A stretch of 64,000 nucleotides of DNA from Pogonophryne albipinna (GCA_028583405.1 CM053246.1:6169620-6233619); one strand, 5' to 3'. Counted from the first letter of the stretch, positions 23,406 to 34,066 are shown. Made by a program: numbers and translations. The notes: generated by a model from the sequence alone, not told the origin.

Positions 23406-26357
23406 ACACACCTAAAAGGTGTGTATAATACTGAAATCAATGAGTTCTTCATCTGTACTCTGCATAGTACATAACTCATATCAAAAACATACAATCAAAA
23501 TGGAATGTTTCGAATAGCCTCAACTTTACAAAAATACTTTGACTGCTCAAACATAAAAGCTTTCCCTTGTGCATAACTTCTAGTGTTAACATTCAATATG
23601 GTTCTTCAAAATAGCAGCAATGGCTTGGTATCAGAACATTTCTTCCTCCCTCCTTTCACAGAAACCGTTCTCATACCACGCTCAGTGTTAAGGCACTTGT
23701 TTTTACAAAGTGAAAAGAAACAACCCATTCTAAAATAGTAATGATTCTAAAATGCATGAAATCTATCATATAGAACAGTGAAAAATAATAAAAATGAAAT
23801 AAACTATCTTGGAATAGTATAAGTAAATTGAAATGGATTCACTCCATTTTAGCATTTTATTTTGCTCACTTCTTCACATGATTTCATCATTTAAAGAATC
23901 ACATCAGCTGGACATTCATTGAACAATCTCATCTCTGAACATCCATATCATTAAAACTCATTCAAACTAACTCATCATTTTCATCAACATCTGTATATGG
24001 GGGTGGATCGTCCTGTTCTACTAGCATTTGTAACTGTCTCCTCATGAGAAATGTACCCTCCCTCCTTTCATATCATTTAAGGTATGAAAGTAATATGTTC
24101 TCTAGAAGAGGCCGTTGTGATCAATCGGTATTTTAGGACATGGAATTAATGCAACATCTAGGCCTCCCCTGGGCCCCCTATGCTATCCTTGTACCCTGGA
24201 GCCTAAACTCCCCCTGGGACTGGTCTCTTAGCCCTACTGGCTTTGGGGTGTTTCGCCATGTTGATTAAAAACATCACTGGCTGTGCTAGTGCACAGGTCC
24301 CAGCCCAATCCTGTGGCAAGACTGAGTACAAGGTTTTAATTCCACGATACCACCAAACACCTACTCTGGGGTATGGCATTCTAGACAGTCATTCCTGGGA
24401 GAAGATTTTGGTCAGTTACAACAGTTGTAGAATTTCATCACTTAAAAGTTCCTACTTGGTGGCTTTAGGTGGTCTGTTCTAATGCTGTGATAAAGTCCCT
24501 GAAATGGTGTGAAAACCGGTGGAATATCACTAACGCATTATACTAATTTATTTTCAATTCTGGTCTACTTAAATAACTATGCTAACCCCGTTAACAGTGT
24601 GTGGAACCTTGGGTGCCCTAGCATGTGATAATTACTCCCTCCTTTAACAAGGACTTTAAAAACAGAAGTCATTTCATTAATGGTTTGTTCAATTCAGGAA
24701 TTTTCACTCATGGCAGATATGTTTCTCCTTTTAAATAACATCTCTGAATGTCAGGTCATCACTGATTAAATGGATGAGCATTAGGAGGTGGTGGCACTTG
24801 TCTTTTAAAACTCATACTCTGGTGCTGTGCGCTCCCTCTGAAGCTGCAAGTAAGATTTAAAACATCTGCAGGGTGGGTTGAGCGACCCCTTCTCCCTGAA
24901 AGATATTTGTTGTCAAAAATATGCACCATTAAAATGAGTGATCCAAGGCCCCGCATGTATTACTCCCAATTATACTAGTTTTTCAAAATTAAAATGTTCA
25001 ATCACTCTTTGCCTAGTGTCTTTTTTTTAAAACTCTACATCTTGGACGACAAACAAATGTTGTTTCCACCTTAACAGTTCTCCTATGGTAATAACCATGC
25101 TACAATGGAGAAATCAATACTCTAGATTGGAATACTTTCTTTGGCCTGGTTCTAGCTCTACCTTTAACATTTTCCATTCAAATAAAGATTTGCCTGCTAT
25201 CTATATTGTAACAAATTAAATCTTCCCCAAATTCTCATATGAATAAGAATCTCTAAAAGAATAATTTGTTTATATGATGAAAAGATTGAATGATATGTTC
25301 TACCCTCAGTGTGTTTTTAGGATTATTTTCTAATAAGTGTGTTTATGTGTAAACTCACTCACTCCCGTGTTCCTTCTCTCCCCCTCTGGTTGTCAAGCCA
25401 CGACCCCCTCACGTTCTGCTGGCCCATGCCAACTCCTCTGGTTCTGTCCTCTCCTCCGTCCTGTAATCCTTCTGCTGTAACTCTTTCCAGTGGCCCAACT
25501 GCTTTGCATTTCATCTCCTCCTTTTCAGTCTCTACGCTGTTGCATGGAGGGCGTATTCCGCTCTCATGTCCCACACTCTGCTCTTGTGCCAAATCTCGTG
25601 GCTCAGGCTGGAACTTCATGTCCTGTATGAGGGACCGATGAGAGTTTGCCTCTTTGTCAGCATGCTGGTTTGGTTCTGGATGCCTCAGGTGGAGATGGTT
25701 CTGGATGCCTCAGGTCGTTGTTGGTTCAGCTCGGGTTCTCTGTCTTTTCGATGGAGGAGGAGGAGTCTCCTGTGGTGAGGTCATTTGTCTGAAGATGGGG
25801 TCGTAGCATTCTGACAGGCAGAGAGAGAGAGAGAGAGCTCTCGGGACGCATTACCTATAGCTAATTCTAACACACTGAGGTAAAATATATCCAATCCTTT
25901 CCACGCTATTTTCCTAATCTTACTATCTGTCTTAGATGTTAAATGTCATCTAAACCCAATTAATGTCTACTAATGGTTGTGCCATATCCCTAAACATTGT
26001 TTCCACCCACTGTAACATGGCTACTCCAAATAACTCTTTCAGGAAACCATTTTCTTCTATAAATTAAAAATACCTACATGTTTCAAGCACCACATATTTC
26101 ACACACTATAAAAGAACGTCCCCATATTTTCTCCATCACTTTAAATCTCACTGTTATTTAGAACATAAGTAACTTCTGTGACAGGACATATCTGCAATGT
26201 CACCACAATCTGCTGGGGTATTTTGTTCATAGAGTTTGTACATACAAAGCTGTACTTGTGGGTTAGTAGCCTGTTTCTACTGTAATCATTTTCAATAATT
26301 GTGCTCAGGTCACCGGTTGGTTGTCCATAAACTTAACAGGGGTGTTTCTGGCACAGA

Positions 26358-26485
26358 CTAAAACATGGATCCATGTCTTACTTGATATTGTACTCCCCAT
26401 CGAACCAGAAAGGTGCCAAGTGTAATGAGCACAATCAACAATGCTATTCTGACTCTTATCCCTAGGGGACCCCACAATTGCTTTT
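26358..26485 (-). pseudogene. Env-like membrane anchor remnant
   Basis: The sense-strand open stretch, bounded by stop codons, holds a hydrophobic run of about 18 residues between arginines (RIALLIVLITLGTFLVRW), followed by about 15 mostly polar residues and a stop at 26,358-26,360. The position downstream of the integrase scrap and the anchor-plus-short-tail layout fit the end of a retroviral transmembrane Env subunit. No fusion peptide, CX6CC motif or surface subunit is recognisable, so this is an inference from hydropathy and gene order. Confidence 0.35.
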
Positions 26486-28130
26486 ACTTTGTTCTTGACA
26501 TCATCTCTATTTTATCCCTGGTTGTGTCAGTTACAGACTTTAAATAATGAGTACTATAATAACGTATACAAAAATTGGACTCTTTTTCAGATGTAAAGCA
26601 AAAATAGTTTTTTTTTAGTGTACAATCTATAAAAATCTATAGACAATTCGTCTTTTGAGCTGTTTCTATCTTTATCTTATTTCTATTTATTGTTTTGTTC
26701 CAGCTCTGCCAAATCAGTCCTAACTCCCAATAATGTTCTGGAAGTTGCCAGTGAAGGGTGACAATGTGTGAGGTGGTGTCAATTTGCTCCTTTGTCTTTA
26801 CCTTTAAACCGGAGCGCGTGTGAAGTTCATTACAACTTCTCACTGTTCCGTCCACCGGGATCAGCTCACTGTCTTTTGTGAACTTTCACCCTCACCCATT
26901 CACCTGGCCGAACAGGAGTCTCTTCTGGTGTCTCGTCTGGTATCTCTGTAGCTTTCCTAGCCTGTGTAGACAAAACTTGGATAATATTACTCAGAGTTCT
27001 GACATATTCATTACTTCTATTCGTCTAATATCTAAAACTGGACCACTCCCTCCTTGGAGGAGGCCCAAGCTTCGGCATACCTCTTGTCGTTATGAGACCT
27101 ATTGTTAACTACATGTTATTATTTATTAACTACAACATCACTGAAATCAACATATCTGTATAATCATGACACTTCCTCCTTTGAGCATAACATGCTCAAT
27201 TAATATTGCAATGATTACCCTATTCTGAACAGGACATGTAAAACCCATAACGTTGCATTAAATAAATATAACTTCTCCGTGTACCCATAAGGTGTACAAA
27301 AAATATCGTATGATGTATGGTTTTCTGCTGGTATAAAAACATATTCACTAAAATCTGCCATTAACACAACAAATTGTTGACTTGTTTCAATAATGGCTTT
27401 TGTCATGGTATTATGCATCATTGTTGCTGCGAAAAACAATACCCCTGGTGTTGCTAATGCGTCTTAATTGGCTCTAGGACTAGAGGATTGGTTGATACTG
27501 CTGAACAAAGATATGATAAAATAATATTTCTCTAAACTAGAGGGAAAATACGAACTATTCTCACAGAGGGTGACATGCATGAAGGGCTGGTGCCCCTCAC
27601 TCAAAATGAGATATTGCCTTACTTTACATTATTTATAATGTAGTGCACATTATAAATCAGTAAAGTCACTCAAGAATAAATAAATAAAAACTGATTATTG
27701 AAACTGTTGTAAAAACCCTACAACTTCTTCATCCAAGCTCTCAATCAGTGTTATGTTATTTAATCTGCAGCTCATTGCCTTAAAACAGATACTTCAGACT
27801 GATTATAACATTTTGTTTATGAGAAAAATGTAATCTGACTCCATAAATCACATAATTGTTTGACTAAAAAACTACACTTCCACTAACAGTAAATGAAGTT
27901 CCCCTTTAAACACAGCCCCGGTCTTTGACGGGGTCTATCTATGTACTGGCTGGAAAATGTTGGGCCAGTCTCTGTCGCTCCATCTCTGTTCTCCCTCTAA
28001 CAGTCACTCTCTAGTTCTGCTGGGTTCTTGTTGACTTCTTCACTGGTTTGAGACAAGCGACCCTATCGGACACCTCCCTTTGTAGCCAGACTTCACCACA
28101 GCAGAATTGAGTTTCTGTTTTTAGGTCTCA

Positions 28131-28202
28131 ACAGCTCCACGTCAGGTGTATCGCCGCCCCTTGAACTGCAGTCGGTGTAAACAGGAGGACTTGGTAAGGA
28201 TC
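28131..28202 (-). pseudogene. Retroviral integrase C-terminal domain remnant
   Basis: On the provirus sense strand a 31-codon stretch between stops contains DPYQVLLFTPTAVQ followed by an Ile-His segment. This is the hallmark (G/D)PYxVLLxTPTAV strand pattern of the SH3-like C-terminal domain of gammaretrovirus-type integrases. It sits only about 330 bases after the end of the Gag tail, whereas about 3 kb of pol would lie between in an intact virus. So pol has suffered a large internal deletion, and the remaining piece is closed by TGA at 28,128-28,130. Confidence 0.65.
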
Positions 28203-28537
28203 CTCCGTCATGGGCGAGTACTAGGTTTCCGTCTTCATATTTTTGGGTGGAAACCCGTCGTCTTGACCTCACTAGCTGTGTGGACACAATAGTTTTCTGT
28301 GTAGGGGAACAACATCACTCATAATCTCTTTCCTTCTCATAATTACAAAAATAGTCTGCTAAATGTTCTATTCTGTGGATGCTTTGTGTGTAAATGCAAT
28401 ATGCTACTCACTATCTTTTGAATAACATTCAACCTCTCCCTCCTGTGTTGACAGATATGGTTCAATGTAGCTGGTTTTCAAAATACCCTTGCGCTGAAGA
28501 TGCATCACCTGGTGGTCTGGCCCTCTGAGCTTCCTCA

Positions 28538-28786
28538 TTGTTGTGGTTGATACCAGGGTGTCAGTGGCATTTGGGTCATGTTTGGCACCCCTCCTCCTCC
28601 TGGTTGTCCCTGGAATCCTCTGCCTCCACTGGGTCCTCCCCTCTGTTGATACTGTGTAGGCATGTACATGGGTGCTTGTGGCTGTAGTTGGACAGGAGTC
28701 GGTAGCGGTTGCTGTACTTGGGGATAATACTGTTGTGTTTGGAATTGTGTAGGATTATATGGTAATACTTGTGGTGGGTTTTGTAT
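28538..28786 (-). pseudogene. In-frame Gln/Pro/Gly-rich tail after the Gag stop
   Basis: Directly after the TAA that ends the main Gag frame (28,787-28,789) the same frame stays open for 83 codons until TGA (28,535-28,537). It is rich in Gln, Pro, Tyr and Gly, with an RGG/GGRG patch, unlike random AT-rich sequence. Either the TAA is a nonsense change (it follows a CAA Gln codon) in a longer nucleocapsid tail, or the tail is made by stop readthrough as in gammaretroviral gag-pol. It does not encode protease. Confidence 0.55.
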
Positions 28787-30679
28787 TTATTGATGCGGAC
28801 AGTTTCTGGCCCAATGGTCCATCTGACCGCATGTGTAACATCCCACTTTCTGGAAACCTTTTCCTCTGCCTTTTCCTCTGAAACTTCCTCCACCTCTTTG
28901 TTGGTACTGCATTTGATTTTCTGGCACCGCCTGAGCTTGAACTGTTAGCGGTGTCTGCATTACTGTCTCCGTTTCTATGGTCTTCTCTGCTGTAGCTGCC
29001 ATTTGCCTTGCCGCTTTCTTGTTTTTATTAGCTTCGGTATCTTTTTCAGCTATTTGTATCTTCACGAGTCTCCTTGCTTGGATTTTATCGTCCTCATCAA
29101 GTCCCGTTCTTGCTGCCTGGTGTCTGATATCGTGGTGAATGAGATGTTGTCTCCATTGTTCAGCGGGTTTATTGTCCAATCCCACCACTTCTTCCAGACG
29201 TGCCTGCACTGCTAGGGGAAGGGCTTTAATGACAGAGTTCTTCCACACCATTTCAATAGCTGGAGAAAGATCATGTCTTTCACCCGTGCAAGCCTCCCAC
29301 ACTTCTTCACATTTCTTCAAGAATACATGCATGTCTTCCCCCGGCTCCTTCTTCAAGCTGCTGAGAGCATGTAAACTGCGTGTTGTCGGGTAGATGTGAC
29401 GAATAGCAGCCCAATAATTCGACCTGATGTAGTTGAATGGAGTGTCATCTGGGTCATTTGTGCAATTGGCCTCGGAATCTATTTCTCTTGCTTCAAGTCG
29501 TCCTTCAATCCGTCCAAGCAGGGCCCTTATGTCTCCCAAGTATAGGTGGTCTTGGGCCGTGAATCTCTCCAGATCATTCACCCACTTCTGACCTCCTTTT
29601 ATGAGTGGAGGTAGTTTTCCCACTAATGCTTCCATGTCCCTATGATTCCATGATTGGTATTGAAATCCTCCTTTTCCGGCTGCTATCAATGGCATGGCGC
29701 TATGTGCGGTACTCCTGAGTCTTTCAGCTATGGGCGCTGTCCAAGTTTGTTGGTTGATTTCGTCGCCTCTGCTTTTCCCTGAGGGTGTTGTAAAACCCTG
29801 TTGTTGTTGTGTGTGTTCTGGGTATCCTGAGTGTCTGCTGGTTACAGAATGTGCACTGTCGTTGTCATCTCCATGTCCTCTGTAATTTTGTTCATCAGGA
29901 GAGTAATTTGTTCGGCGTGTTCTTTGAGAGTCTTCCCATCCCCGAGTTCTTTGTTCTTGTTGTTCTCTATTTTGGTTCTGGTGTCTGTCTTCCATCATGT
30001 CCCGGAATGTCACATCTTCTCGTCGTCTTTCCGCCAGACGTTGTTGGTGTTTATCTTCCTCCCTTTGTCTTTCTGCAATAATGTCATTATTGGTCTCTTC
30101 TGCTTCTCGTCTTTCTTCAGCATGTCTGTCTTCCATTTCTTGTCTGTGCTTCTTTGTATCTTCCTCTGCTGTTTGTGGTTGAAGAGAGAAGATAGGCCCA
30201 GCTTCTCTCACATAAGCGGCCATTTTTCCTGGATCTGCACCTGTTGATCTGTTGGTTGACTGAAATGACAAGGGTGTTTGTAATATGTCCCGCTGAAGTT
30301 GGCTGTCTGTAGGCATAGTTCTTAATGCGTGCATTTCGGTTAGACGTTTGTGTTCCTCCAGCAGCTGGTTGGATTGAGTCGTGAGCATTCTTACTCCGTA
30401 TTCCAATTCTTGAAGACGTCTTGTTGTGGGGACCCCATCCAATTCCAATACTCCTCCCAAAATACCGAACGTTGGGGCTTGTATTGAGGGTTGAAGGAGA
30501 GGTTTGGTTTCTGACACGTAGGGAGGAGGTTTTTCAATCAAGTCTGGATAGAGCTTTGGAGTTTGGATTGCTGGAGTGTCGTCCAATTTTTCAGTTGCGT
30601 CTTCTGTTGCTCGTGAATTTGCTTCTTGGGCGACGCACATGTTTGCCATCCCACTAACAGAATACTTTAAATGGAGCAT
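28787..30679 (-). CDS. gag: Retroviral Gag polyprotein (main frame)
   Basis: This 630-residue frame encodes the structural precursor that assembles virus-like particles. Seen in order: a PPPY late-domain motif at residues 51-54; a highly charged Glu/Arg/Gln region predicted as coiled coil (about 171-245); a capsid-like region at about 340-540 resembling the p30 core shell protein; a Lys/Arg-rich linker; an RG-rich patch (GGGSFRGKGRGKG); and a CCHC zinc knuckle CYTCGQMDHWARNC at 614-627. Apart from its end points it is uninterrupted, which is notable beside the ruined pol. The start overlaps the upstream small frame by 26 bases in another phase, so the true N-terminus is probably encoded there. 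Lineage is gamma/epsilon-like by overall layout. Confidence 0.85.
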   Translation of the reverse strand: MLHLKYSVSGMANMCVAQEANSRATEDATEKLDDTPAIQTPKLYPDLIEKPPPYVSETKPLLQPSIQAPTFGILGGVLELDGVPTTRRLQELEYGVRMLTTQSNQLLEEHKRLTEMHALRTMPTDSQLQRDILQTPLSFQSTNRSTGADPGKMAAYVREAGPIFSLQPQTAEEDTKKHRQEMEDRHAEERREAEETNNDIIAERQREEDKHQQRLAERRREDVTFRDMMEDRHQNQNREQQEQRTRGWEDSQRTRRTNYSPDEQNYRGHGDDNDSAHSVTSRHSGYPEHTQQQQGFTTPSGKSRGDEINQQTWTAPIAERLRSTAHSAMPLIAAGKGGFQYQSWNHRDMEALVGKLPPLIKGGQKWVNDLERFTAQDHLYLGDIRALLGRIEGRLEAREIDSEANCTNDPDDTPFNYIRSNYWAAIRHIYPTTRSLHALSSLKKEPGEDMHVFLKKCEEVWEACTGERHDLSPAIEMVWKNSVIKALPLAVQARLEEVVGLDNKPAEQWRQHLIHHDIRHQAARTGLDEDDKIQARRLVKIQIAEKDTEANKNKKAARQMAATAEKTIETETVMQTPLTVQAQAVPENQMQYQQRGGGSFRGKGRGKGFQKVGCYTCGQMDHWARNCPHQ

Positions 30680-31031
30680 CAGACTTGTAACTTGTGTTTT
30701 TCCTTATCTCCGCTTTGTTCATAGCAATTTTTGCAGGTCCATACCAAGAGGGTTGTCCGGCTTTGATCCATGCTTGTTGCTCTCGTAGATATTCTCCATT
30801 TTCATGGTCAATTACAGCTTTTCTATGGGCTTTCGTTGGTGCTGGTTGATCATCAGCTGGATACAGTCCTCTCGTTTGCAATTGTTCCAACAGTTTCTCC
30901 ATTTGGCTCCATGTCTTTCTTCTAAGATTTGGAGCTGTTATAGCATCTGATCTGATTTTTATCCTTCCCTTGATATCTGCAGTTGAGCCTGGCTCTGCGT
31001 CTAGGCCCAGCTTAGTTTGTTTTGGTGACAT
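30654..31031 (-). CDS. Matrix-like N-terminal part of Gag
   Basis: This 125-codon frame starts MSPKQTKLGLDAEPGS and immediately precedes the main Gag frame. It overlaps it by 26 bases and lies one base out of phase. It is basic and helical-looking, with no Gly at position 2, so no classic myristoylation signal. The simplest reading is that this is the matrix region of one Gag protein, split from the capsid part by a single-base indel in an A-rich stretch near 30,690-30,710. A programmed frameshift or separate small protein is possible. No homologue comes to mind. Confidence 0.6.
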   Translation of the reverse strand: MSPKQTKLGLDAEPGSTADIKGRIKIRSDAITAPNLRRKTWSQMEKLLEQLQTRGLYPADDQPAPTKAHRKAVIDHENGEYLREQQAWIKAGQPSWYGPAKIAMNKAEIRKNTSYKSDAPFKVFC

Positions 31032-33085
31032 GTTCTCTAACTATTTATGAAGTTATCAAAGATGAAGCACTAATCCTCTGACTAGCACCTTCGTTTCTGT
31101 TCGTCCGAACTTTAAATCTGTTTTTTTATTTATTTTTTTAAGGTCAATCTATAAAATATAAATGTTTTTAGTTTTTTTTTAATAAAGTCAATCTATAAAA
31201 TATAAATGATTCTTTTTTTTTTTATAATTATGCAAATTTTAAAATCAGAATTGTTAAAAAAATAAAAATGGTATAGTGTATAGTTTTGACTTTGAAATAT
31301 GAAAATTAGAAATCTGGTGAAAATCTAAATCTACTGTGTACAGTGCATACCGAAGTGTATGAAATTATGTAAATGTCATAACTTGTGTTAGCTTCAATAC
31401 ATTTGTTCGCTTATTTGAAAGAGTATTATGTAAAGTTTCTTATCTTATAATTAGAAACCACTTGCAATTCTATCTCGGCGATGAAGCATGTGTTTATTTA
31501 TAACATTTAAAATTAAACTTCAAAATGCTATTGATTGTTTCCTCTATGTAATAATTCTGTACTACAAGCAGAGTGCGCTATTGTAATTTCCAGCTTAATC
31601 CATTAGGGATTACTGTTGCAAAACTAACCTCTATTTAACAAGAAAAGCTTATTTTCTTCTTAAAAATGGAAAGAGAATTACACTAGGGAAGAACATTACA
31701 CTATGGTAAAACAACACAGCACATAACCGCCAAAACACATTTGCAAACTGGAATATTTCAAAAAACCGTCAATTCACACTTGCAAGCAGCAAAGAAACTT
31801 CCAAAATCAGATCCCTACAAATACCAAACTTCTCACGGTAAAATAACCTGTCTATTTTACAGTTCCAACTCTGCAAAGAAATATGATTTGTCCTTCTCAA
31901 GATGGAGTGCCTAGCCTCATGTGAATAGGACTGAGTACTTTCAATTAGCATTTCACGAAATGGCGACTGCCATTGCTCATTGTAAACATGAGGGCAAGAC
32001 AAGATGGCAACTGATTTTCCAACCTTTGACCTGAAGAACAAAGGGATTTGAAAACACCTCGTGGCTCACAGCGTAGTTGAAATAATGCTAGAAAATTCAA
32101 CACAAAACAACACTGCAGTTTAAAATAACATTTCTATGTAATGTACAATTATAAATGGGCCTCATACCCTTACGTCATAGCCCTCAACCCATGTACGTAA
32201 TGTTTTGACTTTAAGAGCCAGTATGGTTATCTCCTCTGTTTAAACACGCTATAATGGGACAAAGTAAGACGCTATCCAAACACAATCAGCAGAATATCGT
32301 CTATCTAACGCACGAATGTCGCATTTCTCGTCGTAATCCACACGCAATGTCTGTTTGAAAACAGAAAATACAACCACCGAAAGCTTCAAACTTTTCAGGC
32401 CTTTTCCTCGAAAAGGACTTTTTTTTAAAGAAAGCCTCACACTGTAATTAAAACACTCACTCAACTTTGTTCTTGTCTCAACCAGTCCCCACTGTTTAAT
32501 GGCCTAAAACCATTCACGTTAAATTAAAACATAACAAGAAACATTTTTGAAATGATTGCCCTCATCACACAAAGGACTTTTAAAAAAGAAAAACAGCCTC
32601 ACACTGTCTTTAACACAAACACTCACTCCAATATTCTTAGCTTCCACTGTGATTGTGTTCTTTGTCTCAAGCAGTCCCGACTGCTTAATAGCCTCAAACC
32701 ATTCACGTTAACTTAAAACGTAACAAAAAACACTTATTGGAGCGATTAGCCTCTTGCCGACATGTAATAACAGACAAACGAATAGCATGCAGGGTTAAAT
32801 ATAAGAAAAATAAGTCATTTGAACTCACCCTGCTTGTGACAAAGCAACGCCACGTGGATTGTTATTGTTATAAATTTGGTTGTTTTAACATTAATTGCCC
32901 AGCTATTTTCAGGATCTGCTGGCCTCCGTCAGACACACAAATTTAACATTGTCCTGCATAAACTATGAGGAATTCGACATAACAGGTTTCCTCTTACCAA
33001 GTCTTTCGAGCTCGTTGTGTGTCTGAACGGACGCCGCGTCCCCGGCAAACAGCTGGTTCTTAGTCTCTCCCGGTCCAACGAAGAT
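31032..33085 (-). other. Long provirus leader
   Basis: About 2 kb lies between PBS and the first Gag ATG. It is AT-rich and without a convincing gene. It contains two copies of TCAATCTATAAAATATAAAT (about 31,144 and 31,188) and a larger tandem duplication (about 32,411-32,756). Small frames at 31,769-32,041 and 32,249-32,464 are unsupported. It may hold packaging and splice signals. Confidence 0.6.
32411..32756 (-). repeat. Tandem duplication in the provirus leader
   Basis: Two diverged copies share AAAGGACTTTT, GCCTCACACTGT, CAGTCCC(C/G)ACTG(C/T)TTAAT and CCATTCACGTTAA in the same order, at offsets growing from about 159 to 189 bases. The second copy therefore has an insertion of about 30 bases (around 32,640). 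Confidence 0.7.
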
Positions 33086-33103
33086 CACGTCAGCGGGGCA
33101 CCA
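33086..33103 (-). promoter_or_regulatory. Primer binding site
   Basis: On the minus strand TGGTGCCCCGCTGACGTG starts two bases after the 5' LTR, the standard place and TGG start for pairing with a tRNA 3' end (CCA). I cannot assign the tRNA without a search. Confidence 0.85.
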
Positions 33104-33105
33104 AT

Positions 33106-33886
33106 TGTTATCTGTGTTGGTTATTCTCGCGTCCAGGAGAGAAGCTTAAAAAGGAGACTAAATGGAGTCTCTGAGATGGTGTCAAATTGGTACTTTAATT
33201 AAAAAATAAAGGCGCGGTTATGTTACAAACAGAATATTGTTCGACAGAAAAACAGCTGTGTCTCTGGCTCTGGCAGGTGAAGAAAAGAGGCCGAACCCCT
33301 CAGGTCCCGCTGTTATATATCCTCTGCTGGCTCCTCCCTGCGGGCCGGCTCTCCACGTCTTAATGTCCGTTGTTTCGCATATCAGAGGATACAGACATTG
33401 TACATTCAATATATATCTAAACACGCCTTTTCTCTTCCTTAACTCTTTCATGACTTTTCATTTAACACATTCTAAACGCTGTAATCAATACTCCAAAAAA
33501 TACAGGAAATACTTCACGGCAGTTTGGTTTCCGGTCGTTCCGGATGTTGTCACATGCTACCCACATCTGTAAACAATAACGTACTCAAATAAACTGTACC
33601 TTCATTTAATATTCAACAATAATAATATCTCGACGTCTGTAGTTGTAGTGTTGAAATCAGTAGGTTTCGGTGTGCAACATCATATCGCTGCTAAATTCAC
33701 CTCTATAGTAAATGGTATGTTAGCCTCATGCTAAATGCTAACCGGAGATGAAGGATTTTCAGAATAAAAGCTTAACAACTGGTTGTGCACAGGAACTTCT
33801 GGTTTTTCAGTATAAAACAGCTTTTAAACTGACGGTATGTTTTAAGGTACATTATGCTATCAAAACATTGATTTTAATTTCTAACA
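33106..33886 (-). repeat. 5' LTR of the provirus
   Basis: 781 bp, TGTTA...TAACA. On the minus strand a TATATAA box lies at 33,313-33,319 and an ATTAAA signal at 33,194-33,199. It would drive transcription of Gag toward lower coordinates. Near-identity with the left LTR shows the insertion is young. Confidence 0.95.
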
Positions 33887-33982
33887 GCTCCCAGTGGGCA
33901 GGATGAACATGAATGAGTCCGTCCACTCGGGGTTAAAAGCTCTGTTCTCACTGTCCACTTTCCTCTTCTTGGAGAGCGCCAT
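33887..33982 (-). pseudogene. hAT transposase N-terminus interrupted by the provirus
   Basis: The minus-strand ATG at 33,980-33,982 opens MALSKKRKVDSENRAFNPEW and runs 32 codons to the provirus. The frame resumes at 22,615 (after discounting the 4-bp duplication) with a Cys-x2-Cys finger half and ends at TGA 22,561. This start and finger resemble the EPM2AIP1/SCAND3-like (GTF2IRD2-like) hAT transposases. The rest of the protein is absent. The provirus therefore landed inside what was a zinc-finger exon. Confidence 0.7.
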
Positions 33983-34066
33983 GTGTAATTATTTGTCTCC
34001 CCTGGCTCACCTACATTTCTCCAGGCCCACCCACACAATAATTCCTGGCTATGCCACTGTGGTGGA

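Larger units (their letters stand above)
23406..28530 (-). other. Provirus 3' internal region, no intact pol or env
   Basis: More than 5 kb is AT-rich and shows no open frame above about 100 codons on the sense strand. Two coding scraps survive (separate entries). Six further CTCCCTCCTT-like motifs, mostly followed by a short hairpin, are scattered through it. An 82-codon open stretch at about 27,215-27,463 on the sense strand has two N-x-T sequons and could derive from env, but I cannot identify it. A GC-rich patch at 25,360-25,780 includes a 25-bp tandem duplication near 25,671-25,715. Confidence 0.6.
22616..33886 (-). mobile_element. Endogenous retrovirus, minus strand, 11.3 kb
   Basis: Two near-identical LTRs (22,616-23,395; 33,106-33,886) begin TGTTA and end TAACA and are flanked by GCTC. 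Reading on the minus strand, the order is 5' LTR, PBS, a leader of about 2 kb, Gag (31,031 to 28,538), an integrase C-terminal scrap (28,202-28,131), an Env-anchor-like scrap (about 26,480-26,358), polypurine tract and 3' LTR. Protease, reverse transcriptase, RNase H and the integrase core are not seen. Five LTR substitutions in 780 bp indicate recent insertion. The p30-like capsid, PPPY motif and single CCHC knuckle suggest a gamma/epsilon-like lineage. It is defective as it stands. Confidence 0.92.

Noticed and set aside
29809..30247. Plus-strand frames of 90-138 codons rich in Phe/Leu/Ser
   Set aside because: Antisense of the charged Gag region; composition is the mirror of Glu/Arg codons.
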